DNA of 49,972 nt, from the NCBI RefSeq assembly GCF_001440035.1, contig NZ_LJYG01000004.1:114447-164418 (forward strand). Direction: 5' to 3'. Of the stretch, positions 11,853 through 23,336 are shown piece after piece (within the stretch, counting starts at the first letter, position 1; every line of letters starts with the position of its first letter). The translations under genes and the position numbers were made by a program. The notes beneath the pieces were generated by a model that was given only the letters and a program-made list of their open reading frames with translations, made no database searches and was not told the origin of the DNA. This DNA comes from Bradyrhizobium manausense (GTDB taxonomy: Bacteria > Pseudomonadota > Alphaproteobacteria > Rhizobiales > Xanthobacteraceae).

Positions 11853-12383
11853 ATGCTACGCCGCCTTCTTCAACCGGTCTGGGTCCTGCTTGCGATCATC
11901 TTTTTGATCGAAGCCTGGCTGTGGGACCATCTCGAGCCTGTCGTCGCGCGGGCGGTCGCACTGATCCCGCTCGCCCGCGTGAAGGAGTGGCTGGCCGACC
12001 GCGTCGATGCACTGTCCCCGGCGATGACGCTGATCGTGTTCGTGGTGCCGATCATCCCGCTGTTTCCGCTCAAGCTGATCGGCCTGTGGCTGCTCACGCA
12101 TCAATACTGGCTGACCGGCGTCTCCACGTTCCTGTTCGCAAAAATGCTGGGCGTCGGCGTCACCGCCTTCGTATTTGACGTCACGCGCGACAAGCTGCTG
12201 GAGATGCACTGGTTCGAGCGCCTCTACGAGCTGGTGCTGCGGCTGCGTGCCAAGGCGACCGAACTCGTCGAGCCGATCAAGCGGCGCATCCGCGAGCTGA
12301 TCAAGGGCGACGGCGAAGGCTGGTCCTCGCGCACGCTCCGTTTGATCCAGCGCTTCCGCAAGAGCGTGCACGAAGCGCGGTAG
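11853..12383 (+). CDS. Conserved membrane protein of unknown function
   Basis: 176 residues starting MLRRLLQPVWVLLAIIFLIEAW. There is one N-terminal hydrophobic segment (about 8-25), a second hydrophobic pair around 55-80 (LIVFVVPIIPLFPLKLIGLW) and a third around 85-110. A basic, helical cytoplasmic tail rich in Arg and Lys follows. I do not recognise a characterised family. It starts 34 bases after lpdA and ends in a palindromic repeat facing the convergent DUF4337-like gene. The ATG at 11853 was chosen because longer in-frame options overlap lpdA with out-of-frame lpdA codon composition. Confidence 0.85.
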   Translation: MLRRLLQPVWVLLAIIFLIEAWLWDHLEPVVARAVALIPLARVKEWLADRVDALSPAMTLIVFVVPIIPLFPLKLIGLWLLTHQYWLTGVSTFLFAKMLGVGVTAFVFDVTRDKLLEMHWFERLYELVLRLRAKATELVEPIKRRIRELIKGDGEGWSSRTLRLIQRFRKSVHEAR

Positions 12384-12408
12384 AGCGGCGGTCACCGCTC
12401 TATCCTCC

Positions 12409-12524
12409 GTCATTGCGAGCGAAGCGAAGCAATCCAGAATCTCTCTGCGGAGGCAGTCTGGATTGCTTCGTCGCATCCGCGCAAAATTGCTGCGCAATTT
12501 TGTCGCGAGCTCCTCGCAATGACG
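12409..12524. repeat. Palindromic repeat, CATTGCGAGCGAAGC family, with nested palindrome
   Basis: The outer arms read CGTCATTGCGAG and CTCGCAATGACG. Inner arms are built on GAAGCAATCCAG and CTGGATTGCTTC. Compared with the copy at 40147-40233, the right arm carries about 32 bases instead of 2, at 12476-12507. That extra segment contains its own perfect 9-base inverted pair (12482-12490 with 12494-12502). The element sits between two convergent genes. Confidence 0.85.
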
Positions 12525-12545
12525 CGGCGAGAGCCGTGTTTCCCC

Positions 12546-13139
12546 CTACCCATGCAGATGCAAGAGATGCGGCGCCCAGGCGCCGAGCATGGTCATGCCG
12601 AGTCCAGCGATCGTCAAGAGCCCGGCGATCCAGGCCAGCGGCAGCATGCCGGTGATGATCGTCGCCGACGCCAGCACGATGCCGATCTGGAACGCGGCCG
12701 AGGCCAGCTCGAAATGATGATATTTCGCGGTCGCCTCGTCGCGCTCGTGCTCGGCGTGCTTGGCCTTTTCGGCGAGCTGCTCGGTACCTTCGCCGGTCTC
12801 GGGCTCGGAGCGGTAGCGCGCCGCGGTCTTGGTCCAATCGTCGATCTGCTTCTGCACCGCGGCCTTCATGGCGTCGTCGGTGGCAGCACCCAGCGTCAGC
12901 TTGCCCTGCTCGGCGGCGGTCTGCACCACGGTGCGGCGGATGCTCTTGGCCTGGAAGAACGCCCAGAGATTGGAAGCCTCGACGTTCTTGCTGATCGACT
13001 CGGTCTGGGCGCCCTTGCCGAGCGTTTCCGAGATCGCCAGGAACAGTGCCAGCACCGCGATCAGCAGGGCGATCTTCTTGTTCTCGCCCGATGCGTGCTC
13101 GGCATGCTCGGCGTGCTCCATGCTTTCGTGTGCGCTCAT
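12546..13139 (-). CDS. DUF4337-like membrane protein
   Basis: 197 residues. The N-terminus is His/Glu-rich and soluble (MSAHESMEHAEHAEHASGEN), followed by a membrane segment at about 24-42 (IALLIAVLALFLAISETLG). A long charged, probably coiled-coil region precedes two C-terminal hydrophobic segments (FQIGIVLASATIITGML and AWIAGLLTIAGLGMTML). This arrangement matches DUF4337 proteins, which have no known function. The start at 13139 is supported by an AGGAGG-type site just upstream; a longer in-frame version has no family resemblance. It converges on the gene ending at 12383. Confidence 0.87.
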   Translation of the reverse strand: MSAHESMEHAEHAEHASGENKKIALLIAVLALFLAISETLGKGAQTESISKNVEASNLWAFFQAKSIRRTVVQTAAEQGKLTLGAATDDAMKAAVQKQIDDWTKTAARYRSEPETGEGTEQLAEKAKHAEHERDEATAKYHHFELASAAFQIGIVLASATIITGMLPLAWIAGLLTIAGLGMTMLGAWAPHLLHLHG

Positions 13140-13239
13140 GATCCCTCCTGTCGCGGCTCCGCAACGATTGACCGAACCGCGCGGCTCGCGCAAGAGGCAT
13201 GCTTGCCAGGAGCGAGCCATGACAGCTTGATGTCAGCAA

Positions 13240-14205
13240 TTATCGGCGCGGATGCGCGCTCGCATAGACTTCCAGCAGCCGCTCGGAATCGATCCCGGTA
13301 TACACCTGCGTAGTCGACAGCGAGGAATGGCCGAGCAATTCCTGGATGGCGCGCAAGTCCCCGCCGCGCGAGAGCAGATGCGTGGCGAAGGAGTGCCGCA
13401 GCGCGTGCGGCGTGGCGCTGTCGGGCAAGCCCAGCGCGCCGCGCAGCCGCTCCATCGCGAGCTGGATGATGCGCGGGCTCAAGGGACCGCCGCGCGCGCC
13501 GACGAAGATCGGTCCCTCCTGCGGCAACGCATGCGGGCACATCGCGACATATTCGTCGATCAGCGCCAGCACGTTCTGCAGCACCGGCACCATGCGCGTC
13601 TTGTTGCCTTTGCCTGTGACGACCAGAACGTCGCCTTCGCCGGCCTTCGGCACCTCGCGGCGCTTCAGCCCCAGCGCCTCGGAGATGCGCAGGCCCGATC
13701 CATAGAGCAGCGCCATCACCGCGGCGTCGCGCACCAGGATCCAGGTCTCACGTTCCTCGCCGGCGCGCTCGTCGGCGTCAGCCAGGCGCTTTGCCGATGC
13801 CATCGGCAGCGGCTTCGGCAAGGTCTTTGCGACCTTCGGTGCGCGGATCGCGGAGAGCGCGCCGACCTTGCCCTTGCCCTCGCGCTCAAGGAAGCGGCCG
13901 AACGAGCGCAGGCCCGCCAGCGCGCGCATCAGCGAACGGCCGGCAATATCATCGGCGCGGCGCATCGCCATGAAGGCGCGCACGTCGGTGGCTTCAAGCG
14001 AGGCGAACCGCTCCAGCGTCACGCGCTCGCCCCAATGGCTACACAGGAAATCCAGGCATTGCCTGAGGTCGCGGCCATAGGCTTCCAGCGTCTTCGGCGA
14101 CAGCCGCCGCTCGGCGCCGAGATGCGACAGCCAGCGCGCCATCTCCTGCGCGATCGAGGGATCGGCGCTGGCGAGTTCGATGTGGGGGGCGGCCGCTTTG
14201 CTCAT
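13240..14205 (-). CDS. xerC: Tyrosine recombinase XerC
   Basis: 321 residues. The N-terminal SAM-like DNA-binding domain spans about 15-110 and the catalytic domain 135-315. All catalytic residues are visible: R173 in GSGLRISEALGL, K199 in VTGKGNKTR, H267 and R270 in PHALRHSFATHLL, H293 in LLGHSSLSTTQ, and the nucleophile Y302 in QVYTG. XerC and XerD resolve chromosome dimers at dif during division. I call XerC rather than XerD because it lies divergent to priA, a frequent arrangement in Alphaproteobacteria. This paralogue choice is inference. Confidence 0.92.
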   Translation of the reverse strand: MSKAAAPHIELASADPSIAQEMARWLSHLGAERRLSPKTLEAYGRDLRQCLDFLCSHWGERVTLERFASLEATDVRAFMAMRRADDIAGRSLMRALAGLRSFGRFLEREGKGKVGALSAIRAPKVAKTLPKPLPMASAKRLADADERAGEERETWILVRDAAVMALLYGSGLRISEALGLKRREVPKAGEGDVLVVTGKGNKTRMVPVLQNVLALIDEYVAMCPHALPQEGPIFVGARGGPLSPRIIQLAMERLRGALGLPDSATPHALRHSFATHLLSRGGDLRAIQELLGHSSLSTTQVYTGIDSERLLEVYASAHPRR

Positions 14206-14317
14206 GCGCTCTGGACGTGGTGATTCCGCACAGTATATCGCATCCCACCAGTTTACTGTTCGCTAAGGCGGCTCCACAGCGCTAGCCTGAACGCCACTAG
14301 GTTCCGATTCTCCGTTC

Positions 14318-16528
14318 ATGGATCACACCTCGCGCAGCTCGACCGCCCCCGCCAACGCAACCCGCATGGTCGACGTGCTGGTGCCTGTCGCGCTCGACCA
14401 GACCTATTCCTACAAGGTCCCTGTGGGCATGGAGCTGAAGGCCGGCGATCTCGTCGGTGTGCCGCTGGGGCCGCGCGAGGTGCTCGCCGTGGTCTGGGGC
14501 GAGAACGCCAATCCCGATCCGCGCCTGCACAATCGCCTCAAGGAGGTCAGCGAGAAGCTCGACGTCCCGCCGCTGAAGGGCGAGCTGCGCGCCGTCGTCG
14601 ACTGGGTCGCCAATTATACGCTGAGCCCGCGCGGCATGGTGCTGCGCATGTGCCTGCGCATGGGCGAGAGCCTCGGCCCCGAACGGGTCCGTGCCGGCGT
14701 GCGGCTGACAGGCGATCCCCCACGGCGGCTGACGCCGGCGCGCTCGCGCGTCATCGAGGTGCTGTCGGACCGGCTGCTGCACGGCAAGTCCGAGGCTGCC
14801 AAGGAAGCCGGCGTCTCCGCCGGCGTGATCGACGGCCTCGTCGATGAGGGCACGCTCACGGTCGAGCCGATGCCGCCGCCGCCCCCGCCGCCCGCGCCCG
14901 ATCCGGAGTTCGGCCGGCCGGATTTCTCGCCGCTGCAGCGCGCCGGCGTCGATGCGATGCGCGCGCTCGCGGCCAACGGCACCTTCCATGTCGCGCTGCT
15001 CGACGGCGTCACGGGCTCCGGCAAGACCGAGGTTTATTTCGAGGCCGTGGCGGAAACCATCCGCCGCGGCAAGCAGTCACTGATCCTGATGCCGGAGATC
15101 GCGCTGACCGGCCAGTTCCTCGATCGCTTCGCGCAACGTTTCGGCGTGCGCCCGATCGAATGGCACTCCGAGCTGACGCCGCGCACCCGCGCGCGCAATT
15201 GGGCTGCAATCTCCGAAGGCACCGCGCCGGTCGTGGTCGGCGCGCGCTCGGCGCTGTTTCTCCCTTACGCCAATCTCGGCCTCATCGTGGTCGATGAGGA
15301 GCACGACCAGGCCTACAAGCAGGACGAGGGCGTGCATTATCACGCCCGCGACATGGCAGTGGTGCGCGCGCATATCGCCAAAATCCCGATCGTGCTGGCC
15401 TCCGCCACGCCCTCGGTCGAGTCAGAGGTCAATGCGCGCAAGAACCGCTACCAGCGCATCGCGCTGCCCTCGCGCTTCGGCGGCCAGCACATGCCTGAAA
15501 TCGAGGCCATCGACCTCAGGCGCGAGCCGCCCGCGCGTGGCCGCTACATCTCGCCGCGCCTGGCAGGCGAGATCAGAAAAGCCATCGAGAAGCGCGAGCA
15601 GGCGCTGCTGTTCCTCAATCGACGCGGCTATGCGCCGCTGACGCTGTGCCGTGCCTGCGGCCATCGCTTCGCCTGCACCATCTGCGATGCCTGGCTGGTC
15701 GATCACCGCTTTCGCCAGCGCCTCGTCTGCCATCATTGCGGCTTCTCGATGCCGCGGCCGCCAACCTGTCCACATTGCGCGGCGGAGGAATCGCTGGTGG
15801 CCGTCGGCCCCGGTGTCGAACGCCTGCAGGAGGAAGCGGCGGCGCTGTTCCCGGAAGCGCGCACCATGGTGCTGTCGAGCGATCTCATCACCTCGATCGA
15901 GACGATGCGCAGCGAGCTTGCCGAGATCGCGGAAGGCCGCGTCGACATCATCATCGGCACGCAGCTCGTCGCCAAGGGCCACAATTTTCCGCGGCTCAAT
16001 CTCGTCGGCGTGGTCGATGCGGATCTCGGCCTTTCCAACGGCGATCCGCGTGCGGCAGAGCGCACCTGGCAATTGCTCAACCAGGTGATCGGCCGCGCCG
16101 GCCGCGAGCAGGGCCGCGGCGTCGGCTATCTGCAGACCCACCAGCCCGATCACCCCGTCATGAAGGCGCTGATCGCCTGCGACCGCGAGGCCTTCTACGA
16201 CAGCGAGATCGATCTGCGCGAGAAGACGCTCTATCCGCCGTTCGGGCGCCTTGCCAGCCTGATCATCTCCGCCGGCGATCGTCCGAGCGCCGAGGGCCTC
16301 GGCCGCAAGCTCGTTGCACTCGCGCCGCGCGACGAGCGCGTCGTCGTGCTCGGCCCCGCCGAAGCCCCGCTCGCCGTCATCAAGGGCCGCTACCGCTTCC
16401 GCATCCTGGTCAAATCGGCCCGCGGCTTCGATCTGTCGGACTATTTGCGCAATTGGCTCGCGGTGTGCCCGAAGCCGACCGGCAACCAGAAGCTCGAGGT
16501 GGACGTCGATCCGCAGAGCTTTTTGTAA
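14318..16528 (+). CDS. priA: Primosomal protein N' (replication restart helicase PriA)
   Basis: 736 residues. The N-terminal 3'-end-binding domain begins near MVDVLVPVALDQTYSYKVP. It is followed by a superfamily 2 helicase core with Walker A GVTGSGKTEVY (near residue 230) and the DEEH box VVDEEHDQAYKQ (near 325). An eight-cysteine zinc region typical of PriA lies at about 444-490 (CRACGHRFACTIC, then CHHC and CPHC). PriA reloads the replisome at collapsed forks. The ATG at 14318 is used; an in-frame ATG at 14366 is equally close to the conserved N-terminus and neither has a good ribosome site. It is divergent from xerC. Confidence 0.96.
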   Translation: MDHTSRSSTAPANATRMVDVLVPVALDQTYSYKVPVGMELKAGDLVGVPLGPREVLAVVWGENANPDPRLHNRLKEVSEKLDVPPLKGELRAVVDWVANYTLSPRGMVLRMCLRMGESLGPERVRAGVRLTGDPPRRLTPARSRVIEVLSDRLLHGKSEAAKEAGVSAGVIDGLVDEGTLTVEPMPPPPPPPAPDPEFGRPDFSPLQRAGVDAMRALAANGTFHVALLDGVTGSGKTEVYFEAVAETIRRGKQSLILMPEIALTGQFLDRFAQRFGVRPIEWHSELTPRTRARNWAAISEGTAPVVVGARSALFLPYANLGLIVVDEEHDQAYKQDEGVHYHARDMAVVRAHIAKIPIVLASATPSVESEVNARKNRYQRIALPSRFGGQHMPEIEAIDLRREPPARGRYISPRLAGEIRKAIEKREQALLFLNRRGYAPLTLCRACGHRFACTICDAWLVDHRFRQRLVCHHCGFSMPRPPTCPHCAAEESLVAVGPGVERLQEEAAALFPEARTMVLSSDLITSIETMRSELAEIAEGRVDIIIGTQLVAKGHNFPRLNLVGVVDADLGLSNGDPRAAERTWQLLNQVIGRAGREQGRGVGYLQTHQPDHPVMKALIACDREAFYDSEIDLREKTLYPPFGRLASLIISAGDRPSAEGLGRKLVALAPRDERVVVLGPAEAPLAVIKGRYRFRILVKSARGFDLSDYLRNWLAVCPKPTGNQKLEVDVDPQSFL

Positions 16529-16551
16529 GGCCAAGCCGCGGCCATATCCGT

Positions 16552-16656
16552 CGTCATTCCGGGGCGCGCGTAGCGTGAACCCGGAATCCATTCATCCACC
16601 AACTCTGTCGCACGATGGATTCCGGGTTCGATGCTGCGCATCGCCTCGGAATGACG
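16552..16656. repeat. Dispersed palindromic repeat, CGTCATTCCGGGG family
   Basis: Ends read CGTCATTCCGGGGCG and CGCCTCGGAATGACG, with one imperfection in the right arm. The inner pair is GAACCCGGAATCCAT/ATGGATTCCGGGTTC. It lies between convergent priA and rlpA. Confidence 0.83.
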
Positions 16657-16679
16657 GGTCAATATTGGCGACGAAGTCA

Positions 16680-16716
16680 AACAAAAAGCCCGTGGTCCCC
16701 CAAGACCACGGGCTTG
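16680..16716 (-). terminator. Rho-independent terminator downstream of rlpA
   Basis: A perfect 12-base stem, AAGCCCGTGGTC (16686-16697) with its complement (16704-16715), encloses a 6-base loop. Read on the minus strand it ends in TTTTTGTTTG, a good terminator tail. It lies 64 bases past the rlpA stop. Confidence 0.8.
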
Positions 16717-16779
16717 TTTCATTCGCGCAGCAAAACTGATGAAAACTGCGCAAGCGGGCCGAAGGCGCTTCTCGCGCCG

Positions 16780-17286
16780 TTAGGAGACGACTTCCGCTGT
16801 GACGCGGCCGACGCCGGCACCGGTGAGGCCGATGGCGCGGGCTGCACCCGTGGAGAGGTCGAGCACACGGCCGCGCACGAACGGGCCACGGTCATTGATG
16901 GTGACGATGACGCTCTGGCCGCCATGGGTCACACGAACCTTGGTGCCGAACGGCAGGGTCCGGTGCGCCGCGGTCATGGCGTTCTGGTTGAAGCGCGCGC
17001 CGGAGGCGGTGCGGCTGCCGGACTCGTTGCCGTAATAGGAGGCCATGCCGGAGAAGCTGTGGCCGGTGCCCTGCGACGGCGTCATCGACGCATTGGCGTT
17101 GAACCAACCGGAATTCGCGACGGTGTCAGCCTGGGCCTGGTGGCTGTGGTGGTGAGAACCCCGGTGGTGATGCCTGGATTTGGCGGAAGCTTCGGTGGCA
17201 GTTCCACCGACGAAGAGAGTTGCAGCGACGAAAGCAATCGCCGTACGCGGCCGGGTCACAGTTCCCAGCGTCTTCAATGACAGCAT
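16780..17286 (-). CDS. rlpA: RlpA-type septal lytic transglycosylase-like protein
   Basis: 168 residues. A Sec signal peptide (about 1-35) ends ATEASA before a His-rich stretch with repeated HHH, and a double-psi beta-barrel domain starts near residue 78 ([17 protein letters not shown]). Conserved positions include [28 protein letters not shown] and the C-terminal [12 protein letters not shown]. RlpA proteins act in the periplasm on peptidoglycan at the septum. There is no SPOR domain, so localisation is not through denuded-glycan binding. The upstream AT-rich gap contains a CtrA-type box, suggesting cell-cycle control. The His-rich segment could bind metal, which is speculation. Confidence 0.9.
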   Translation of the reverse strand: MLSLKTLGTVTRPRTAIAFVAATLFVGGTATEASAKSRHHHRGSHHHSHQAQADTVANSGWFNANASMTPSQGTGHSFSGMASYYGNESGSRTASGARFNQNAMTAAHRTLPFGTKVRVTHGGQSVIVTINDRGPFVRGRVLDLSTGAARAIGLTGAGVGRVTAEVVS

Positions 17287-17936
17287 TTAATGGTCCCTAC
17301 GCTAGTAATGCCACATATGTGGCAAGTGGAGCCCCCATCAGTTTGTGAGCGAGTTGGCGTTTCGATTCGCAATGAGGCGTGAATTGGGCAGTAAATCCGA
17401 TCAATGTCGTCATGAAATATCTCGTGATCTGAATCGATATTCACCCAAAGTTCCGTGATCTTTCCCTTTAATGATTCATTAACTGATCGATTACTTGCGA
17501 ATACTGTAAAACCAAGTTTGTTACTCTTCGAATTTAGAATTGGGTAAGTATTCGGCGGGCGGGAACGGCGCGCACCTGAACACGGCTCAGCGATCCGTGT
17601 TCATGGCCGCTATGCGCTGACGGCAGGAACGAAAGGGCACGCCGCCGACGAAAGGTTCGCGGCAATTCCGTGGCATGGCAGGTCGTCGCAATGATCGCGG
17701 TGAGGTGGGCCGCAACGTGCGACGAACTGGCGACAGAAGGTCGTGCCTTTAATTTGGCGTCATGTTGCACGTGCGCGCCTGCTATGTTAGCAAAGCCGCG
17801 ATTTTAACGAGCCCGGCACTTCCCGTGCTGGTCGAAAATCGAAGTCCCGCTTGAATTCCAAGGGCTTGGATCGCTAGGCGCCGCTTTGTGGCGACGGTTT
17901 TTCCCTTGCGAATTTGACAGCTAAAAGAGCGCGTCT
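17287..17936. other. 650-base intergenic region between divergent rlpA and atpH
   Basis: I see no convincing gene here; a 78-codon minus-strand frame at 17534-17770 lacks family features. The part at about 17360-17545 is unusually AT-rich for this genome and carries three GANTC sites (17364, 17431 and 17473) and a perfect CtrA-type box. It should hold promoters for rlpA (minus) and the ATP synthase operon (plus), but I cannot place the atp promoter confidently. Confidence 0.6.
17468..17483 (+). promoter_or_regulatory. CtrA-type binding site overlapping a CcrM methylation site
   Basis: The sequence TTAATGATTCATTAAC fits the CtrA consensus TTAA-N7-TTAAC exactly. Its first 15 bases form a perfect palindrome, and its centre, GATTC (17473-17477), is a GANTC target of the cell-cycle methyltransferase CcrM. 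It lies 182 bases upstream of the rlpA start and 454 bases upstream of atpH. Confidence 0.6.
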
Positions 17937-20026
<2,090 letters not shown>

Positions 20027-20172
20027 TCACGAGCCGTCATGGCCGGTTCGCCGGCCTTGATCGTTTCGCGAAAGGCACAACAACAAGAAGCGTGCCCGGC
20101 GCCCGGCCGGGCATCGCGGTAGGGACAGGCTAGCGGTCCGACATCGCGTCGAACCGCCGGGGTGAACGAAGA

Positions 20173-21045
20173 ATGGCGTCACTTAAAGACATGCGCGTCC
20201 GCATCGCCTCCACCAAGGCGACGCAAAAGATCACCAAGGCCATGCAGATGGTCGCGGCCTCGAAGCTGCGCCGCGCGCAGACCGCGGCGGAAGCCGCCCG
20301 TCCCTATGCCGACAAGATGAGCGCGGTGATCGCCAACATCGCCAGCGCTGCCGCGGGGTCGCCCGGCGCCCCTGCGCTGCTGGCCGGCACCGGCCGCGAC
20401 CAGGTTCATTTGCTGCTGGTCTGCACCGGCGAGCGCGGCCTGTCGGGCGCCTTCAACTCGTCGATCGTGCGCCTCGCCCGCGAGCGCGCGCTGGCCCTGA
20501 TGAACCAGGGCAAGGAAGTGAAATTCTTCTGCGTCGGCCGCAAGGGTTACGAGCAGCTCCGCCGCCAGTTCGACAAGCAGATCGTCGAGCATCTCGATCT
20601 GCGCAGCGTACGCCAGCTCGGCTTCGCCAATGCCGAGGACATCGCCAAGAAGGTGCTGGCGCGTTTCGAAGCCGGCGAGTTCGACGTCTGCACGCTGTTC
20701 TACTCGCGCTTCAAGTCGGTGATCGCGCAGATCCCGACCGCCCAGCAGATCATCCCGCTGGTGGTCGAGGAAGGCGCTCCCGCCAGCACGACGTCCTACG
20801 AATACGAGCCGGAAGAGGACGAGATTCTCACCCGTCTTCTGCCGCGCAACCTCGCGGTCCAGATCTTCCGCGCGCTGCTCGAGAACAACGCCTCGTTCTA
20901 CGGCGCGCAGATGAGCGCGATGGACAACGCGACGCGCAACGCCGGTGAGATGATCCGCAAGCAGACGCTGGTCTACAACCGCACGCGTCAGGCGCAGATC
21001 ACCAAGGAACTGATCGAAATCATCTCGGGCGCCGAGGCCGTCTGA
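20173..21045 (+). CDS. atpG: ATP synthase F1 gamma subunit
   Basis: 290 residues. The N-terminal helix [36 protein letters not shown] and the C-terminal helix [17 protein letters not shown] form the rotating central shaft. [12 protein letters not shown] in the middle domain is also conserved. Gamma couples F0 rotation to the catalytic cycle in beta. The gap of 146 bases from atpA is longer than usual for tight coupling, so atpG has its own translation start. Confidence 0.97.
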   Translation: MASLKDMRVRIASTKATQKITKAMQMVAASKLRRAQTAAEAARPYADKMSAVIANIASAAAGSPGAPALLAGTGRDQVHLLLVCTGERGLSGAFNSSIVRLARERALALMNQGKEVKFFCVGRKGYEQLRRQFDKQIVEHLDLRSVRQLGFANAEDIAKKVLARFEAGEFDVCTLFYSRFKSVIAQIPTAQQIIPLVVEEGAPASTTSYEYEPEEDEILTRLLPRNLAVQIFRALLENNASFYGAQMSAMDNATRNAGEMIRKQTLVYNRTRQAQITKELIEIISGAEAV

Positions 21046-21092
21046 TCACGGCGCATCGACACCCATCACACGCAACATCGCGGTCAGGCTGA

Positions 21093-22562
<1,470 letters not shown>

Positions 22563-22573
22563 GCTCTTCACCT

Positions 22574-22680
22574 CGTCATCGCCGGGCTAAAGCGCGAAGC
22601 GCGTCTTCAAACTGAAGTCCCGGCGATCCATCGAAAGAGAATTTTGATGGATGGACCCGCGGGTCGAGCCCGCGGGTGAC
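22574..22680. repeat. Palindromic repeat inside the ATP synthase operon
   Basis: About 107 bases begin CGTCATCGCCGGG and end CCCGCGGGTGAC. Several inverted pairs are nested: ATCGCCGGG/CCCGGCGAT, GCGCGAAGCGCG, and CCCGCGGG repeated around TCGAG. The style matches dispersed Bradyrhizobium-type intergenic repeats but the core differs from the CATTCCGGGG copies here. It fills the gap between atpD and atpC. Confidence 0.75.
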
Positions 22681-22702
22681 CAGCAAAGCAAGCGGAAACA
22701 CC

Positions 22703-23110
22703 ATGGCCACCTTCCACTTCGATCTCGTCTCTCCGGAAAAGCTCGCCTTCTCGGGTGAGGTCGACCAGGTCGACGTCCCCGGCTGGGAAGGCGATTTCGG
22801 CGTGCTCGCCGGGCATGCCCCCTTCGTGGCTGCGGTGCGGCCGGGCATCCTGACCATCATCGCCGGTGGCCAGAAGCAGAAGGTCATCGTGCTCGGCGGC
22901 CTTGCGGAAGTTTCCGACGATCGTCTCACCGTGCTCGCTGACGTCGCGACCTCGCTGGACGAGCTCGATCGGGCGCAGTTCGCCGACAAGATCGCGGAAA
23001 TGCATGAGAAGCTGTCGGAGCACGAAGGCTCCGAGCTCGATCTCGCGATTGCGCGGCTCGACCACTACAAGAGCATCCAGCAGGAGCTCAACACGACCGC
23101 GATGCACTAA
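22703..23110 (+). CDS. atpC: ATP synthase F1 epsilon subunit
   Basis: 135 residues. The N-terminal beta-barrel [20 protein letters not shown], with [14 protein letters not shown], is diagnostic. It is followed by a short C-terminal helical region that can inhibit ATP hydrolysis. The start at 22703 matches the family N-terminus; an in-frame ATG at 22676 would begin inside the repeat and add unconserved residues. It is the last gene of the atp cluster, separated from atpD by a hairpin-rich repeat, so its dosage may be tuned there. Confidence 0.96.
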   Translation: MATFHFDLVSPEKLAFSGEVDQVDVPGWEGDFGVLAGHAPFVAAVRPGILTIIAGGQKQKVIVLGGLAEVSDDRLTVLADVATSLDELDRAQFADKIAEMHEKLSEHEGSELDLAIARLDHYKSIQQELNTTAMH

Positions 23111-23173
23111 CGCCGGCGTCGCACTTGTGATCGCCGGCGTCGCACTTGCGATCGCCGGCGTCGCACTTGCGAT
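23111..23173 (+). repeat. Three tandem 21-base repeats after atpC
   Basis: The unit CGCCGGCGTCGCACTTGYGAT occurs three times at 23111-23131, 23132-23152 and 23153-23173. Only the first copy differs, by one base. The array starts directly after the atpC stop codon. No gene is evident here; in one frame it would encode AGVALAI heptads, but no supported start or stop frames a protein. Confidence 0.85.
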
Positions 23174-23336
23174 AGCGCGCGCCGCGTTCGCGGTCACGCC
23201 CCGCGGCGCCGGCCTTTCAATTTCCGCAGCAAAATCAGCGCTCGTCACAGACCGTGGCGGGCGCTGAAACTTTGTTGCACCGCGCCGGCGATAGCGGCAT
23301 TCTGCCGCGGCGAAGAGGTTCCAGGGCAGGTCGCAG

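Noticed and set aside
13240..14205. XerC-like gene as a phage or island integrase
   Set aside because: Length, motifs and the position divergent to priA fit the housekeeping recombinase; no att repeats or phage genes are nearby.
17534..17770. 78-codon minus-strand frame in the rlpA-atpH gap
   Set aside because: No ribosome site, no conserved pattern, and it lies in a region better explained as promoter and regulatory DNA.
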